A DNA stretch of 64,000 bases from Hymenobacter swuensis DY53 (GTDB taxonomy: Bacteria > Bacteroidota > Bacteroidia > Cytophagales > Hymenobacteraceae), in the NCBI RefSeq assembly GCF_000576555.1, contig NZ_CP007145.1:1302001-1366000 (forward strand), in the 5' to 3' direction. Below the pieces are notes generated by a model. The model was not told where the DNA came from. It worked only from the letters and a program-made list of their open reading frames with translations, and did no database searches. Of this stretch, positions 16,571-25,214 are shown in pieces; the stretch's first letter is position 1, and each line of letters starts with the position of its first letter. A program made the translations under genes and the position numbers.

Positions 16571-17332
16571 ATGAGTGCGTTGCTGCCAGCCAACTCTGCC
16601 GCGCCTTTGGCCAGCCTCCCGCGCGTGAAACCGACGCCGCTGGGCTACAAAGGCGTACTAGTGGCCAGTCTGATTTTAGGGAGTTGGCTGGGCCTGCTAA
16701 CGTTTCTGCTGGCTTGGTACGAGCCCGACTGGCGCACGCCCTGGCCTTATCTGCTGGTACTGGTACAGACGCACCTGTACACCGGCCTTTTCATTACGGC
16801 GCATGATGCTATGCACGGCGTGGTGAGCCCTCACAAGCGGTTTAATAATGCCATCGGCACCCTTACGGCCGGCTTATTCGCCTATAACTGGTTTCCGGGC
16901 ATGCTGGCCAAGCACCACGCCCATCACCGCCACGTTGCCACCCCCGATGACCCGGACTTTCATGATGGGGAGCACCCAGGCTTTCTGCGGTGGTTCGGGC
17001 GGTTTGCCTGGAACTACGTGACGGTGGCGCAGGTGGTACTGATGGCCGTTACATACAATGGGCTCAAGTATTTCTTTCCGCAGCCCAACGTTATTGCGTT
17101 CTGGATGGTACCGGCCATTCTAGCTACGCTGCAGCTATTTTACTTCGGTACGTACCTGCCGCACCGGGGCGAGCATGCGCCGGAAAACCCGCATAAATCG
17201 CGCAGCCAGCTCCGTCATCACGCGTGGGCGTTTATAAGCTGCTACTTTTTCGGGTACCACTATGAGCACCACGATCAGCCCTATCTGCCGTGGTGGCGGC
17301 TGTGGCAAGCTAAAGAACTGCAGGGGCGCTAA
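16571..17332 (+). CDS. crtW: Beta-carotene ketolase CrtW
   Basis: Membrane di-iron oxygenase that introduces 4-keto groups into beta-ionone rings; with crtZ it gives astaxanthin-type or flexixanthin-type pigments. The 253-aa protein has the desaturase-like His boxes: H78-D-A-M-H82 in the FITAHDAMHG segment that is characteristic of CrtW, a second cluster at residues 115-121 (HHAHHRH), and a third HYEHHDQP near residue 235. Four hydrophobic helices flank these. Start ATG 16571 lies 5 bases after ispH. A generic fatty-acid desaturase is possible but the HDAMHG box and crt context favour ketolase. Confidence 0.88.
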   Translation: MSALLPANSAAPLASLPRVKPTPLGYKGVLVASLILGSWLGLLTFLLAWYEPDWRTPWPYLLVLVQTHLYTGLFITAHDAMHGVVSPHKRFNNAIGTLTAGLFAYNWFPGMLAKHHAHHRHVATPDDPDFHDGEHPGFLRWFGRFAWNYVTVAQVVLMAVTYNGLKYFFPQPNVIAFWMVPAILATLQLFYFGTYLPHRGEHAPENPHKSRSQLRHHAWAFISCYFFGYHYEHHDQPYLPWWRLWQAKELQGR

Positions 17333-17444
17333 AAGCCCAGAATACAGAATAGGACGGAAGCCATGCCTTTTTGTATATTGAGCAGATAGTCGGCTTCTCC
17401 AACAGGCCGATGTCTCTTGTGCCTGTTTCTCCAACCACCTCCCC

Positions 17445-19514
17445 ATGCAGCGAATGTTCCTACTTGGAAGCAGTATGGCTTACCATGGGGTATGGAGGAG
17501 ATGGGCAGTAGTATTCGGGGCAGCAGCCGTTTTGGTAACTACCTCTGCCACGACAGCAGAATCCACTGATGCGCCTCGTAATGAGCTTTCTGTAACCCAG
17601 GCCCAGGCAGTAGTGCTCCGTATGGTTCCGCAACTGGCAGTAGCTCAACGCTACCACGATACCCTGCAGCTCCGGCAGCTGCATTGGCGGATAGGGCAGG
17701 CCAACCATACATTGCAGCGTTACGACGCGGCCCTGAGGCATTACCGCCAAGCTGCGCGACTCAGCCCGTCACTTAGTGCGGAAGCAGCTTGGTCGGGTTG
17801 GCTGTTGGGGCGCACACTGTTCAGCCAGGGTGACACCGGTAAAGCCCGCCAGACGTATGGTAGTGCCTTCGCCACCTTTCGGCAGTTGCGGCACCTCACG
17901 GGCCAGGGTCAGGTGCTGGAGCAGATGGGGGAGCTGTATGGCCAGACCGGTCATTGGCCGCAGGCCCAGACCAGCTACGAGCAGGCCTTATCTGTCTGGC
18001 AGCTTACAAACGACCAACCGCATGTGGCACAGGCACTGAATCGGCTGGGAACTGCCCACCTAGAGCAGAAGCACTACAGTCGGGCGCTATACTACCTGCG
18101 GCAAAGCCTGAACATGGCCCGCCGCCACCAGGATAGTACCCAAATCAGCCAGACGCTAAACGGAATGGGCCGCGTTTACCAGACGCTCAATAACCAAGAA
18201 GTTGCCAGCTCCTTTTTCACGCAGGCACTACAAACTCTGCCGGCCACTGCCCGGCCCCACACCCGGGCAGTGGTTCTGCTCAACCTAGGTGTTATGTCCG
18301 ATTCGTTGGGTAACCACGTTGCCGCCGCACAGTACCTGCAACTGGCGCTCGGGCCAGCCTGCCAAACGGGTTCCAAGGTGCTGGTTAGTGAGGTGTACGG
18401 GGCGCTGGTTGCGCTGCACCGCCGACGGGGGCAGTCCCAAGCAGCCCTGGAGGCGTTGGTTCATTACACCGAATTGCAGGACAGTGTATTTGCAGAACAG
18501 CGTTCGGCTCAGGTTGCGGAGCTGCAAACCCGCTACGAAATCGAAAAAAAGGAAAAGGAAATTCAGCTGCTGCTAAAGGGCCGCCAGTTGCAGCAGGCGA
18601 ACCTGCGCCGGCAAACGCTGTTGCGCAACTTGCTGACTGCGGGTAGCCTACTGTTGCTGCTGACGGTAGTAGTCATGTACCGGGCACATCGTCGGCAGCA
18701 GGTTAGCAACAAGTTGCTGCAGCGGAAAAATGCCGCTATTCATCGGCAGAAAGAAGAGCTGGACCGTCTTAATCATACCAAAGACACGCTGTTCTCCATT
18801 ATTTCGCACGATTTGCGGGGGCCGCTCAGCTCCCTGTATTCCCTGCTGGCCCTCATGAAACTGGGCCGCCTTCCTGCCGAGCGGCTGGCTTCGCACTCCG
18901 AGCGGCTCACGCGCATGCTCGACGGCACGCTGCACCTGCTGGATAACCTGCTCAACTGGTCGGCGGCGCAATTAAAAGGTGAAGGTAGCGCCCGGGCAGA
19001 ACGGATTCGGCTGGATGAGCTGGCCGATGAAACCGTTGCCCTCTTTCAGGGGGATGCCGAGCGGAAGGATATTGGGCTGCACAACGAAATGCCGGAAGTA
19101 TGCCTAGCCCGCGCCGACGTGAACATGACCCGCCTGATTCTGCGCAACCTGCTGAGCAACGCCCTGAAATTCACCGGTAGCGGCGGCACCGTTACGCTGG
19201 CGGCCCGGCGGCAGGGGCAATGGTGGGAAATAACGGTGCAGGATACCGGCGTGGGCATTGAGCCGGCGCATCAGAACCGGTTGCTGGGCAACGGAGCACA
19301 CTTCACTACTCTGGGCACTGCACGCGAGAAAGGCACCGGCCTGGGCCTGCGCTTATGTCAGGAATTTGTGCTGCGCAATGGGGGCGAGCTTACGTTCCAA
19401 AGCCAGCCAGGAGCTGGCTCCCTGTTCCGATTCACGCTACCGGCTCTTGATGAAGGCAGCTTCGCTCAAGCTATGCCACCGGCCGCGGCCGTAGCTAGTG
19501 CTGCCGCCGAATAA
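17445..19514 (+). CDS. TPR-containing sensor histidine kinase
   Basis: 689-aa hybrid of a periplasmic sensor and cytosolic kinase. An N-terminal signal/anchor (about 18-40) precedes 6-7 tetratricopeptide repeats (residues 60-340), then a coiled-coil (EIEKKEKEIQLLLKGRQLQQ), one membrane helix (about 398-416), a second coiled-coil, the HisKA H-box FSIISHDLRGPLSS with H455, an N-box RLILRNLLSNALKF, and G1/G2 boxes DTGVGI and GTGLGL. It is a complete kinase of the common Bacteroidota TPR type. The partner is probably the LytTR regulator whose gene converges on it and overlaps its 3' end by 20 bases. The stimulus is unknown. Confidence 0.9.
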   Translation: MQRMFLLGSSMAYHGVWRRWAVVFGAAAVLVTTSATTAESTDAPRNELSVTQAQAVVLRMVPQLAVAQRYHDTLQLRQLHWRIGQANHTLQRYDAALRHYRQAARLSPSLSAEAAWSGWLLGRTLFSQGDTGKARQTYGSAFATFRQLRHLTGQGQVLEQMGELYGQTGHWPQAQTSYEQALSVWQLTNDQPHVAQALNRLGTAHLEQKHYSRALYYLRQSLNMARRHQDSTQISQTLNGMGRVYQTLNNQEVASSFFTQALQTLPATARPHTRAVVLLNLGVMSDSLGNHVAAAQYLQLALGPACQTGSKVLVSEVYGALVALHRRRGQSQAALEALVHYTELQDSVFAEQRSAQVAELQTRYEIEKKEKEIQLLLKGRQLQQANLRRQTLLRNLLTAGSLLLLLTVVVMYRAHRRQQVSNKLLQRKNAAIHRQKEELDRLNHTKDTLFSIISHDLRGPLSSLYSLLALMKLGRLPAERLASHSERLTRMLDGTLHLLDNLLNWSAAQLKGEGSARAERIRLDELADETVALFQGDAERKDIGLHNEMPEVCLARADVNMTRLILRNLLSNALKFTGSGGTVTLAARRQGQWWEITVQDTGVGIEPAHQNRLLGNGAHFTTLGTAREKGTGLGLRLCQEFVLRNGGELTFQSQPGAGSLFRFTLPALDEGSFAQAMPPAAAVASAAAE

Positions 19515-20232
19515 GGGAGCGGTTGACAATTCGCTCGGTTACCCGCTCCCGGTACGTTTGGCCCAGAGGCAGGGCATGTCCTCCCACTTTCACTTCGAGG
19601 TTGCTCACCGAATCGATGCGGGAGGAGTTCACTAGGTAGGAGCGGTGCGTACGTACGAACAGGCCGGGGGGCAGTTGCTCCTCCAGGTTTTTCAGGTTAA
19701 CCAGCGTCAGGTGCGTGCGGCCGTCGGCGGTGTTGATTTTGGTGAAATCCTTCAGGGCTTCAATGTAGAGTACTTCGCGGTAGTGCAAGCGTACAAACTG
19801 CGCATCGGTACGAATGAAAAACGACCCCCAACCCGTCAGAGTATCGTTCTGGGCGTCCGAGTTGGTTGTGTTGACGCGCAGAATGCCGGCCACTTTATTC
19901 ACGGCTTTCAGAAAGCGGTCCAGGGAAATCGGTTTCAGTAAAAAGTCGATAACATCCAGGTTGAAACCTTCCATAGCATACTGCGGATAGGCCGTCATGA
20001 GTACCACCAACGGGGGCTGCTGCAGGGACCGTACCAGGTCAATGCCGCTCAGGTGCGGCATCGTAACGTCGGAGAACAACACCTGCACTGTGTGCTCCAT
20101 CAGGTACCGATGTGCGTCCAGCGGATCAGTGAAGGCCGCTTTTACGTCCAGAATGTCTGTCATAGCCACATAGGCTTGCAGCAGGTCGAGCACAAGCGGA
20201 TCATCGTCAAGAAGCAGGCAGGAAATCTTCAT
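19495..20232 (-). CDS. LytTR-family response regulator
   Basis: 245-aa two-domain regulator: an N-terminal receiver (residues 1-120) with acidic pocket D9-D10-D11, phospho-acceptor D55 in FSDVTMPHLSG, and LKPIS with the conserved Lys near residue 101; and a C-terminal LytTR DNA-binding domain (150-245) with RTHRSYLVNSSRI. It starts at the ATG at 20232. It converges with the TPR kinase gene and their last 20 bases overlap, implying linked evolution and possible antisense effects of one transcript on the other. Target genes are not evident here. Confidence 0.9.
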   Translation of the reverse strand: MKISCLLLDDDPLVLDLLQAYVAMTDILDVKAAFTDPLDAHRYLMEHTVQVLFSDVTMPHLSGIDLVRSLQQPPLVVLMTAYPQYAMEGFNLDVIDFLLKPISLDRFLKAVNKVAGILRVNTTNSDAQNDTLTGWGSFFIRTDAQFVRLHYREVLYIEALKDFTKINTADGRTHLTLVNLKNLEEQLPPGLFVRTHRSYLVNSSRIDSVSNLEVKVGGHALPLGQTYRERVTERIVNRSLIRRQH

Positions 20233-20507
20233 AGAGGAAGCAGAATACCGGGGGAGTTGGGTGAATATAAAAGGATAAAACTGAATTGTCTTATAAATTA
20301 TTGAAAGATAACAATTCTAGGCGCGCTCAGCAGCCTGCTGGTCTACTTTTAAGCTGGCTTGCTATACTTTAACAAGATGAATTATAATTGCTTAACTATC
20401 TTATTACGTATTGTACTGTGCTACTACTGCTGCTGCTGCTGCTACCGGCTCGTTTGCGCTTCTCTCGCTGATGACCGCCCACCTGAACACTCCTATTCAT
20501 ATCAGCC
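20233..20507. other. AT-rich divergent spacer with a CTG run
   Basis: 275 bases between the LytTR gene and the next rightward gene. It is clearly AT-richer than the surroundings (for example 20280-20410), has a trinucleotide run ctactactgctgctgctgct starting near 20421, and presumably holds divergent promoters, but no full TTG/TAnnTTTG pair was found. Confidence 0.4.
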
Positions 20508-21083
20508 ATGAAACCTGCCGTCAACCCTGTTCCTGCGAATGCCCCCCCAGTAATGCTGGGGGTGGCACTCACTATTGCCAACCACGAAGGTTTGCGCCGC
20601 TCGTTACGCTCTGCTTTCGGGCTAAGTACCAGGGCTATTAACTTGCGCATCGACCCCGGAATGGACCTGATTTTCCTGTGTGAAACCACATTGCCCAGCT
20701 CCTTGCCATGTCTGGCTTCGCTCACGCACCCCGGAGTTACGGCCGTCACCCTCCGGGAGGCCGTCCTGACTTGGGCTCCCGACCCGGAACACGCCATTGG
20801 TCGGGGTACGCCCACGCTGGGAGCCCTGGAGAGTGGCAGCTGCTTCCTGACCGCGAATAGTCGCAAAATCCCTATTGCCACGTTCAACTCCCGCAACGTG
20901 CAGTCAACCCACATTGATATGGAACTGTTAGGTCAGCCCAACCTGCTGGAATTTCTGCGCTCCGAGTGGTTTACGCTGGAAATATCGGGAACTAACCGCC
21001 GCCGCCTGAACCGGCCGCTGGCGTTTCAGGCCAACCTGAAGTTTGAGGTCCGAATGCTGCCGCAAACGGCCGCGGCGGCTTAG
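20508..21083 (+). CDS. Hypothetical protein
   Basis: 191-aa protein that I do not recognise. It has no signal peptide or membrane segment. The sequence alternates short hydrophobic strands (DLIFLCETT, CFLTAN, FTLEISG, ANLKFEVRM) with loops, suggesting a small mostly beta fold; a final Ala-rich tail follows. Codon choice is like that of neighbours (G/C-ending codons), which favours a real gene over the competing open frame on the other strand at 20396-20914. It is bounded by a divergent regulator gene on the left and a bidirectional terminator on the right, so it is probably its own unit. Confidence 0.6.
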   Translation: MKPAVNPVPANAPPVMLGVALTIANHEGLRRSLRSAFGLSTRAINLRIDPGMDLIFLCETTLPSSLPCLASLTHPGVTAVTLREAVLTWAPDPEHAIGRGTPTLGALESGSCFLTANSRKIPIATFNSRNVQSTHIDMELLGQPNLLEFLRSEWFTLEISGTNRRRLNRPLAFQANLKFEVRMLPQTAAAA

Positions 21084-21120
21084 CCACAAGGCCAGTTGCT
21101 TCCCTTGATACACCAGCATA

Positions 21121-21156
21121 AAAAAGGCTCCGGAAGATATCTTCCGGAGCCTTTTT
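21121..21156. terminator. Bidirectional terminator, perfect 36-bp palindrome
   Basis: aaaaaggctccggaagat is followed directly by its complement, with A-run and T-run ends. It lies between convergent genes ending at 21083 (+) and 21168 (-). Confidence 0.85.
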
Positions 21157-21167
21157 GCAGCTTCTCG

Positions 21168-21536
21168 TTAGTGAACGTTATTGGTTTTCTTGCAGCAGTC
21201 CGGCAACCGGTCATACGCCCGGGCATCGGCTGTCTGCTTATCGGCGTCGTAGCCTGTTTGTTGCACGGCGGTACGCAGCGCAGTGGGAGTCGTTTTGTCG
21301 GGGCGGTAGGTGACGGTGAGAACCTGGCTGGGCACATCGAGGATAGCCGCCTGCACGCCTTTTTCATAAGCCAGCGACTTTTCTAGGCGGGCTTTGCACA
21401 TATCGCACACGGCGGAAGTTTTTACCTGCAGCGTTTCAGTAGCGGGGCCTTTGGCTTTGGGCTTTCCTTGAGCAAATGCGCCAGTAGAAGAAACAAGCAG
21501 AGAAAGTGCAAGCAGGAAAGAAGGGAAGAACTTCAT
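21168..21536 (-). CDS. Exported heavy-metal-associated (HMA) domain protein
   Basis: 122-aa periplasmic metallochaperone-like protein. Signal peptide residues 1-22 (LALSLLVSSTGAFAQ) is followed by an HMA fold (residues 35-110) with the metal-binding pair in VCDMCKARLEKSL, matching the MxCxxC-type loop of copper chaperones though with V-C-D-M-C. The C-terminus has a second pair, DCCKK. It is last in a leftward group with the TonB-dependent receptor 80 bases upstream, so it most likely takes up or buffers copper (or another soft metal) delivered across the outer membrane. Confidence 0.85.
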   Translation of the reverse strand: MKFFPSFLLALSLLVSSTGAFAQGKPKAKGPATETLQVKTSAVCDMCKARLEKSLAYEKGVQAAILDVPSQVLTVTYRPDKTTPTALRTAVQQTGYDADKQTADARAYDRLPDCCKKTNNVH

Positions 21537-21616
21537 AAAAGCAGAAACAGAAAGGTTTGTTGAAAAATGCCCGCTCGGGCCACTAGAAAGAACTGTGCCG
21601 AAAACCAGCAGCGGTT

Positions 21617-23908
21617 TTACTGTAAGGTGAAACGCAGGCCGGCATACGTGAGGCGCCCAACTACCGGCCCCCAGATCATGGCGGCATCAAAGTTGGGCCC
21701 GAAGGGCTGGCTGGCCCCCTCAATGGGGTTAGACTGGCGGTAGTTGGTCAGGTTCTCGACGCCGGCATACACCTCGAACCGCTTAAAGGCCCGCGTGAGT
21801 TGGGTGTTGAGCAACGCGTATCGGGGTGCATAAGGCAGGGTTTTCTCGCCGGTGCCGTGCTGGTGGCCCATACTGCCCGGGCCATGCGCCAGCGGCCGGC
21901 GCCCGAAGCCCTGCACCGTAACATCGGCCCGCCACTTATCAAACGCCGTTGCGTAACCCAGGTTCAAAAACAGCCGATGCCGGGGCGTGAGCACCTTGGG
22001 CAGCAACTCGCCCTCGTAAGAAGTCTGCACATCGAGGTATTTATAAGCTGCCTTGGCCTGCAACCCCTTCACCGGCTCCAACTGCACCTCCGTCTGGAAG
22101 CTGCGGGAGTAGCTGCGTCCACCCGGCTCCAGGTTCCCAATCAGTAGTTGGGCTGAAGCCGAATAGGGGTCGGATACCACCTGGTTCTGAAACTCGGTGT
22201 GATAGTAGTCGGTGATGAATGTGGCGGGCCGGCCGAAAGCGGTGAAGTACTGCGTGACCGAGCCCCCCACGTTCCAGGCAGTTTCGGGCCGCAGGTTAGG
22301 GCTGATAATGAACTCGCGGGAGCTGACCAGCATACCAGAGTTTTCGGCCAGCGGGTTGGCCGTGCGCTGGCCCCGGCCCGCTGCCAGCCGAAGCACGGTA
22401 TTTTTGGCGGGGTCGTACTTCACATTGAGGCGGGGCGTCAGAAACCAGCCGTACAGGTTGTGGCGGTCGAGGCGCAGGCCGGTTACTACCGTAAGGTTGC
22501 GGGCGTTCTGGTACGTGTACTCGGCAAAGGCTCCGGGCACCTGCTCCAGGCGGTTGCGGTGCTCCCGGGCGTACCGCTCGGCGGGCGTCTCCGTCACGTA
22601 GGTGAAGCCGGTACGGTACACTTCCCGGAAATCATCGTGCAGGAAGCTCAGGCCGGCCCGGTAGGTGTGCGCCGTGGTACCGATGATGCTTTGGAACAGC
22701 AGCGTGGCCAGGCCCGTGCGCTGGGTACCGTCGTAGGTGCGCAGGCCGTAACGGGAGGTGAAGTCGTGGCTGGTGCCGCTCAGCAGCAGCCCCAGGCTCT
22801 GGTAGGGGCGGCCGGGCCAAGTGTAGCTGGTTTTGGCGTACCCCGTGTACCGGTCGGTTTCCTGAGTGGTGCCGTAGAAGCCGCCGGGGTTTTCCTTGCG
22901 GTAGCCTAGCTGGCCGCCCTGGCGGGTTTCGCGCAGCGCGCCCAGGCCCACTTCCGTCACCAGCCCCGTCCCGGAAATGTACTTCCACTTATTGAACAGG
23001 TTGAACTGCGTGGCCAGCGGCAGGTCCAGAAACCGGTCGTCATTGCGGTCCACGCGGCGGCCCAGGTGGTCGGTGTGCAGCAGCAGGGTGGTGCTGAGCT
23101 TCTTGCTGACGCGGGTGGCCAAGTTCAGGTTTACATCGAACTTGCCCAGGTCGTTGCCATAGGCGTTGAACAGCAGCCGGTCGGCCTTGTCGGGCTCCTT
23201 GAGGCGCACGTTTACCTGGCCCGAAATGCTTTCGTAGCCATTCACCACTGAGCCCATACCTTTTATGATGTCGATGCTCTCAATCCAGGGACCAGCCAGA
23301 TAATTGAGGCGGTACGGGGTAGAAAGGCCGCGCAAGGCCGGCAGGTTATCAATGGTGAGCAGAGAATAAGCCCCATCCAGGCCAAGAAGCTGAATCTGCT
23401 TGGCCCCGGATACGGCATCCGTAGTCGAAACCTCTACTGAAGCGTTGGTTTCGAAGCTCTCGGCCAAGTTACAACAGGCCGATTTAGTCAGGTCGCGGCT
23501 GGTAATAACCTGCGTGTTGGCAGGCGTGAGGCCGGAGTAGGAGGGAGCCCGCTCCTCAATTTTCACTTCCGCCAGTTCGCCGGAGCGGCGCAACGGCACG
23601 CGCAGGTAGCCGCTGGCGGCCTGCACGGTGTCGGGCAGGTAGCCCAGGAGGTTGACGATCAGGCGGGTATCGGTACCGGCCGGGCGCAGCAAGGAAAACG
23701 CGCCCTGATTATCAGTAGTGGCGGCGCCGGTGGGGGTGCTCAGCCAGCGTACTACGGCTCCCGGTACGGGCGTATTGGTGGTGGCATCGAGCACTTGGCC
23801 GCGCACGGGGGCGGTAGCCGCGTCGGGCGTTTGGGCCGCCACCGTGGTGGCAACGGCCAGCAGACCGGCCGCTGCCACTAACCGGAAAGGCTCGGGTAAG
23901 GCATTCAT
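21617..23908 (-). CDS. TonB-dependent receptor, metal (copper?) type
   Basis: 763-aa outer-membrane gated channel. Order: signal peptide (1-25), CarboxypepD_reg-like domain (33-110, VRGQVLDATTNTPVPGAVV), plug domain (about 120-230) and a 22-strand-type barrel ending in the aromatic-poor LRFTLQ. The plug starts with an unusual cysteine pair C145-C146 in SACCNLAESFETNASV followed by DAVSGAKQIQLLGL. This plug type recurs in Bacteroidota receptors next to HMA proteins, and the neighbours here fit that. No SusD partner is adjacent, which argues against glycan uptake. Energy would come from TonB-ExbBD encoded elsewhere. Confidence 0.9.
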   Translation of the reverse strand: MNALPEPFRLVAAAGLLAVATTVAAQTPDAATAPVRGQVLDATTNTPVPGAVVRWLSTPTGAATTDNQGAFSLLRPAGTDTRLIVNLLGYLPDTVQAASGYLRVPLRRSGELAEVKIEERAPSYSGLTPANTQVITSRDLTKSACCNLAESFETNASVEVSTTDAVSGAKQIQLLGLDGAYSLLTIDNLPALRGLSTPYRLNYLAGPWIESIDIIKGMGSVVNGYESISGQVNVRLKEPDKADRLLFNAYGNDLGKFDVNLNLATRVSKKLSTTLLLHTDHLGRRVDRNDDRFLDLPLATQFNLFNKWKYISGTGLVTEVGLGALRETRQGGQLGYRKENPGGFYGTTQETDRYTGYAKTSYTWPGRPYQSLGLLLSGTSHDFTSRYGLRTYDGTQRTGLATLLFQSIIGTTAHTYRAGLSFLHDDFREVYRTGFTYVTETPAERYAREHRNRLEQVPGAFAEYTYQNARNLTVVTGLRLDRHNLYGWFLTPRLNVKYDPAKNTVLRLAAGRGQRTANPLAENSGMLVSSREFIISPNLRPETAWNVGGSVTQYFTAFGRPATFITDYYHTEFQNQVVSDPYSASAQLLIGNLEPGGRSYSRSFQTEVQLEPVKGLQAKAAYKYLDVQTSYEGELLPKVLTPRHRLFLNLGYATAFDKWRADVTVQGFGRRPLAHGPGSMGHQHGTGEKTLPYAPRYALLNTQLTRAFKRFEVYAGVENLTNYRQSNPIEGASQPFGPNFDAAMIWGPVVGRLTYAGLRFTLQ

Positions 23909-24003
23909 ATCGTCAGGAAGTTAACAGTTCTCGCCAAGGAAAAGCAGCCGGCCCCGTAGCGCACGGCCAAGCTGCCCCAAGCCGGAGCAGCCGCGAGAAA
24001 AGA

Positions 24004-24441
24004 CTAGACGACCAGCACGCCCACGAACGTGAGCAAGGTCCGTCCCGCCCGTAGCGGCGGCGACGAATCGGCCGCGTGCCAGGCGGCGGGAGCGGCTACC
24101 TGGGCCGCCGGCATTGCACGCCATGCCGGGGCTGTGGGCCAGCCGGGTAACAAGGCTGGCAGCGGAGCGTGTACCCAGTTTAGTTGAGCTGAAGGGGCGT
24201 CGAGCTTATGGAAATGCGCCCCGAACTCACAGCAGGGCTTGGTGAACTGCGCCTTATTGGTGTGGTGGGCAAGGGGCTGCGGGGCCGGGCAGCCGTGGCG
24301 GGCCGGGCTGAACGCTACGCCTGCCGTGTGCCGCCCGCTCTGCCGACAGGTACGCTGCTGCACCGTGAGTCCCACCGAGGAGGTGAGCACGAGCAGGGCC
24401 AACCAGAAGCTGCAGAACCGGTGAAGAAGCGGGCGTTTCAT
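24004..24441 (-). CDS. Cys/His-rich exported protein of the metal locus
   Basis: 145-aa protein preceding the TonB receptor in the same direction. It has an N-terminal hydrophobic segment (FWLALLVLTSSVGLTV) and a mature part with C31, HGC and PCCEFGAHFHKLD, a Cys/His pattern that could bind a soft metal; a second hydrophobic helix lies at the C-terminus (TLLTFVGVLVV). From memory, small proteins with an exported HxC...CC pattern sit upstream of similar receptors in Bacteroidota; none has a function I know of. ATG 24441 was chosen; an extension to 24453 would overlap the -7 box. Confidence 0.65.
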   Translation of the reverse strand: MKRPLLHRFCSFWLALLVLTSSVGLTVQQRTCRQSGRHTAGVAFSPARHGCPAPQPLAHHTNKAQFTKPCCEFGAHFHKLDAPSAQLNWVHAPLPALLPGWPTAPAWRAMPAAQVAAPAAWHAADSSPPLRAGRTLLTFVGVLVV

Positions 24442-24450
24442 ATCCGGAGG

Positions 24451-24458
24451 CAAAGATA
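24451..24458 (-). promoter_or_regulatory. Bacteroidota -7 box (TATCTTTG) for the metal locus
   Basis: The minus strand reads TATCTTTG, an exact TAnnTTTG match. It is only 10 bases from the ATG at 24441, so the message would be nearly leaderless if this box is used. Confidence 0.4.
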
Positions 24459-24670
24459 CGACGCCGGCGGTATGGATTACGGACTAAGCCGGTATGGAAT
24501 TTGGCAGCCGGGTGGTACAGTAACCGTTCAGAGTAGAACCCGGCGGAAAAAAACAGGCGAAGTGAGGGCCTGATATTCTGGCTTACGGTAGTGTGGTTGC
24601 GAATGAAAATACCTCAAATAGCGTTTAAACGACGCTTTTTTTGCGAGTGGTAGAAAATGGTAAATCGTGG

Positions 24671-24700
24671 TTGGGTTTTCCGGGGGGTTGCGTACTTTTG
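24671..24700 (+). promoter_or_regulatory. Promoter of the division/cell-wall cluster
   Basis: TTG (24671-24673), 19-base spacer, TACTTTTG (24693-24700): a full match to the Bacteroidota -33/-7 consensus, 37 bases before the mraZ ATG. This is probably the main promoter of the dcw cluster. Confidence 0.75.
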
Positions 24701-24737
24701 CTATATCCCGTTCCCATGGCCACTCCACACCTCGCGC

Positions 24738-25214
24738 ATGTCTCAGCTGCTCTCCGGCGAATACGAGTGCAAACTCGACCCCAAAGGTCGGTTGGTGCTG
24801 CCGGCGAAGGTGAAGGCGAACCTGCCGGAAGCATCGGGTAGCCAGCTGGTGCTGGTGCGTGGGTTTGAGCCCTGCCTGGTGCTGTACCCCCGGGCCGCGT
24901 GGCGGGTGATTCATGAGAAGGTGATGGCGCTGGATGAGTTCAATGAGGAGTACCGGCAGTTTCAGCGGAATTTCTTCCGGGGCATGACGGAGGTGGAGCT
25001 GGATAGCATCGGGCGGTTTATGCTGCCGCGCACCATGCTGCGCTACTCCGGCATCGAGAAGGAGGCCATTATCGTGGGGCTGGGTAACCGTTGCGAAATC
25101 TGGGACCCGGACCGCTACGACGACTTCCTTATCAAAGACCAGCAGAGCTTCTCGAAGCTGGCACAGAAATTTTTAACTACCGAACCCGGCCCTGGCGGCC
25201 CCCTGGCCGCATGA
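24738..25214 (+). CDS. mraZ: Division/cell wall cluster transcriptional repressor MraZ
   Basis: DNA-binding AbrB-like ring-forming regulator that opens dcw clusters and represses them in E. coli. The 158-aa protein has two SpoVT/AbrB-type repeats: LLSGEYECKLDPKGRLVLPA at the N-terminus and ELDSIGRFMLPRTMLRYSG from about residue 80. The second half keeps GLGNRCEIWDPDRY. Start ATG 24738 fits the family N-terminus. Its stop overlaps the rsmH start (ATGA at 25211-25214), indicating translational coupling. MraZ boxes (repeats of TGGGN) were not clearly seen upstream. Confidence 0.95.
   Translation: MSQLLSGEYECKLDPKGRLVLPAKVKANLPEASGSQLVLVRGFEPCLVLYPRAAWRVIHEKVMALDEFNEEYRQFQRNFFRGMTEVELDSIGRFMLPRTMLRYSGIEKEAIIVGLGNRCEIWDPDRYDDFLIKDQQSFSKLAQKFLTTEPGPGGPLAA

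Noticed and set aside
20396..20914. Minus-strand frame of 172 codons opposite the unknown gene at 20508.
   Set aside because: Ends in a poly-Ser stretch from the CTG run and has Arg/Ser-biased composition; the plus-strand frame has a more protein-like hydrophobic pattern. Some doubt remains.
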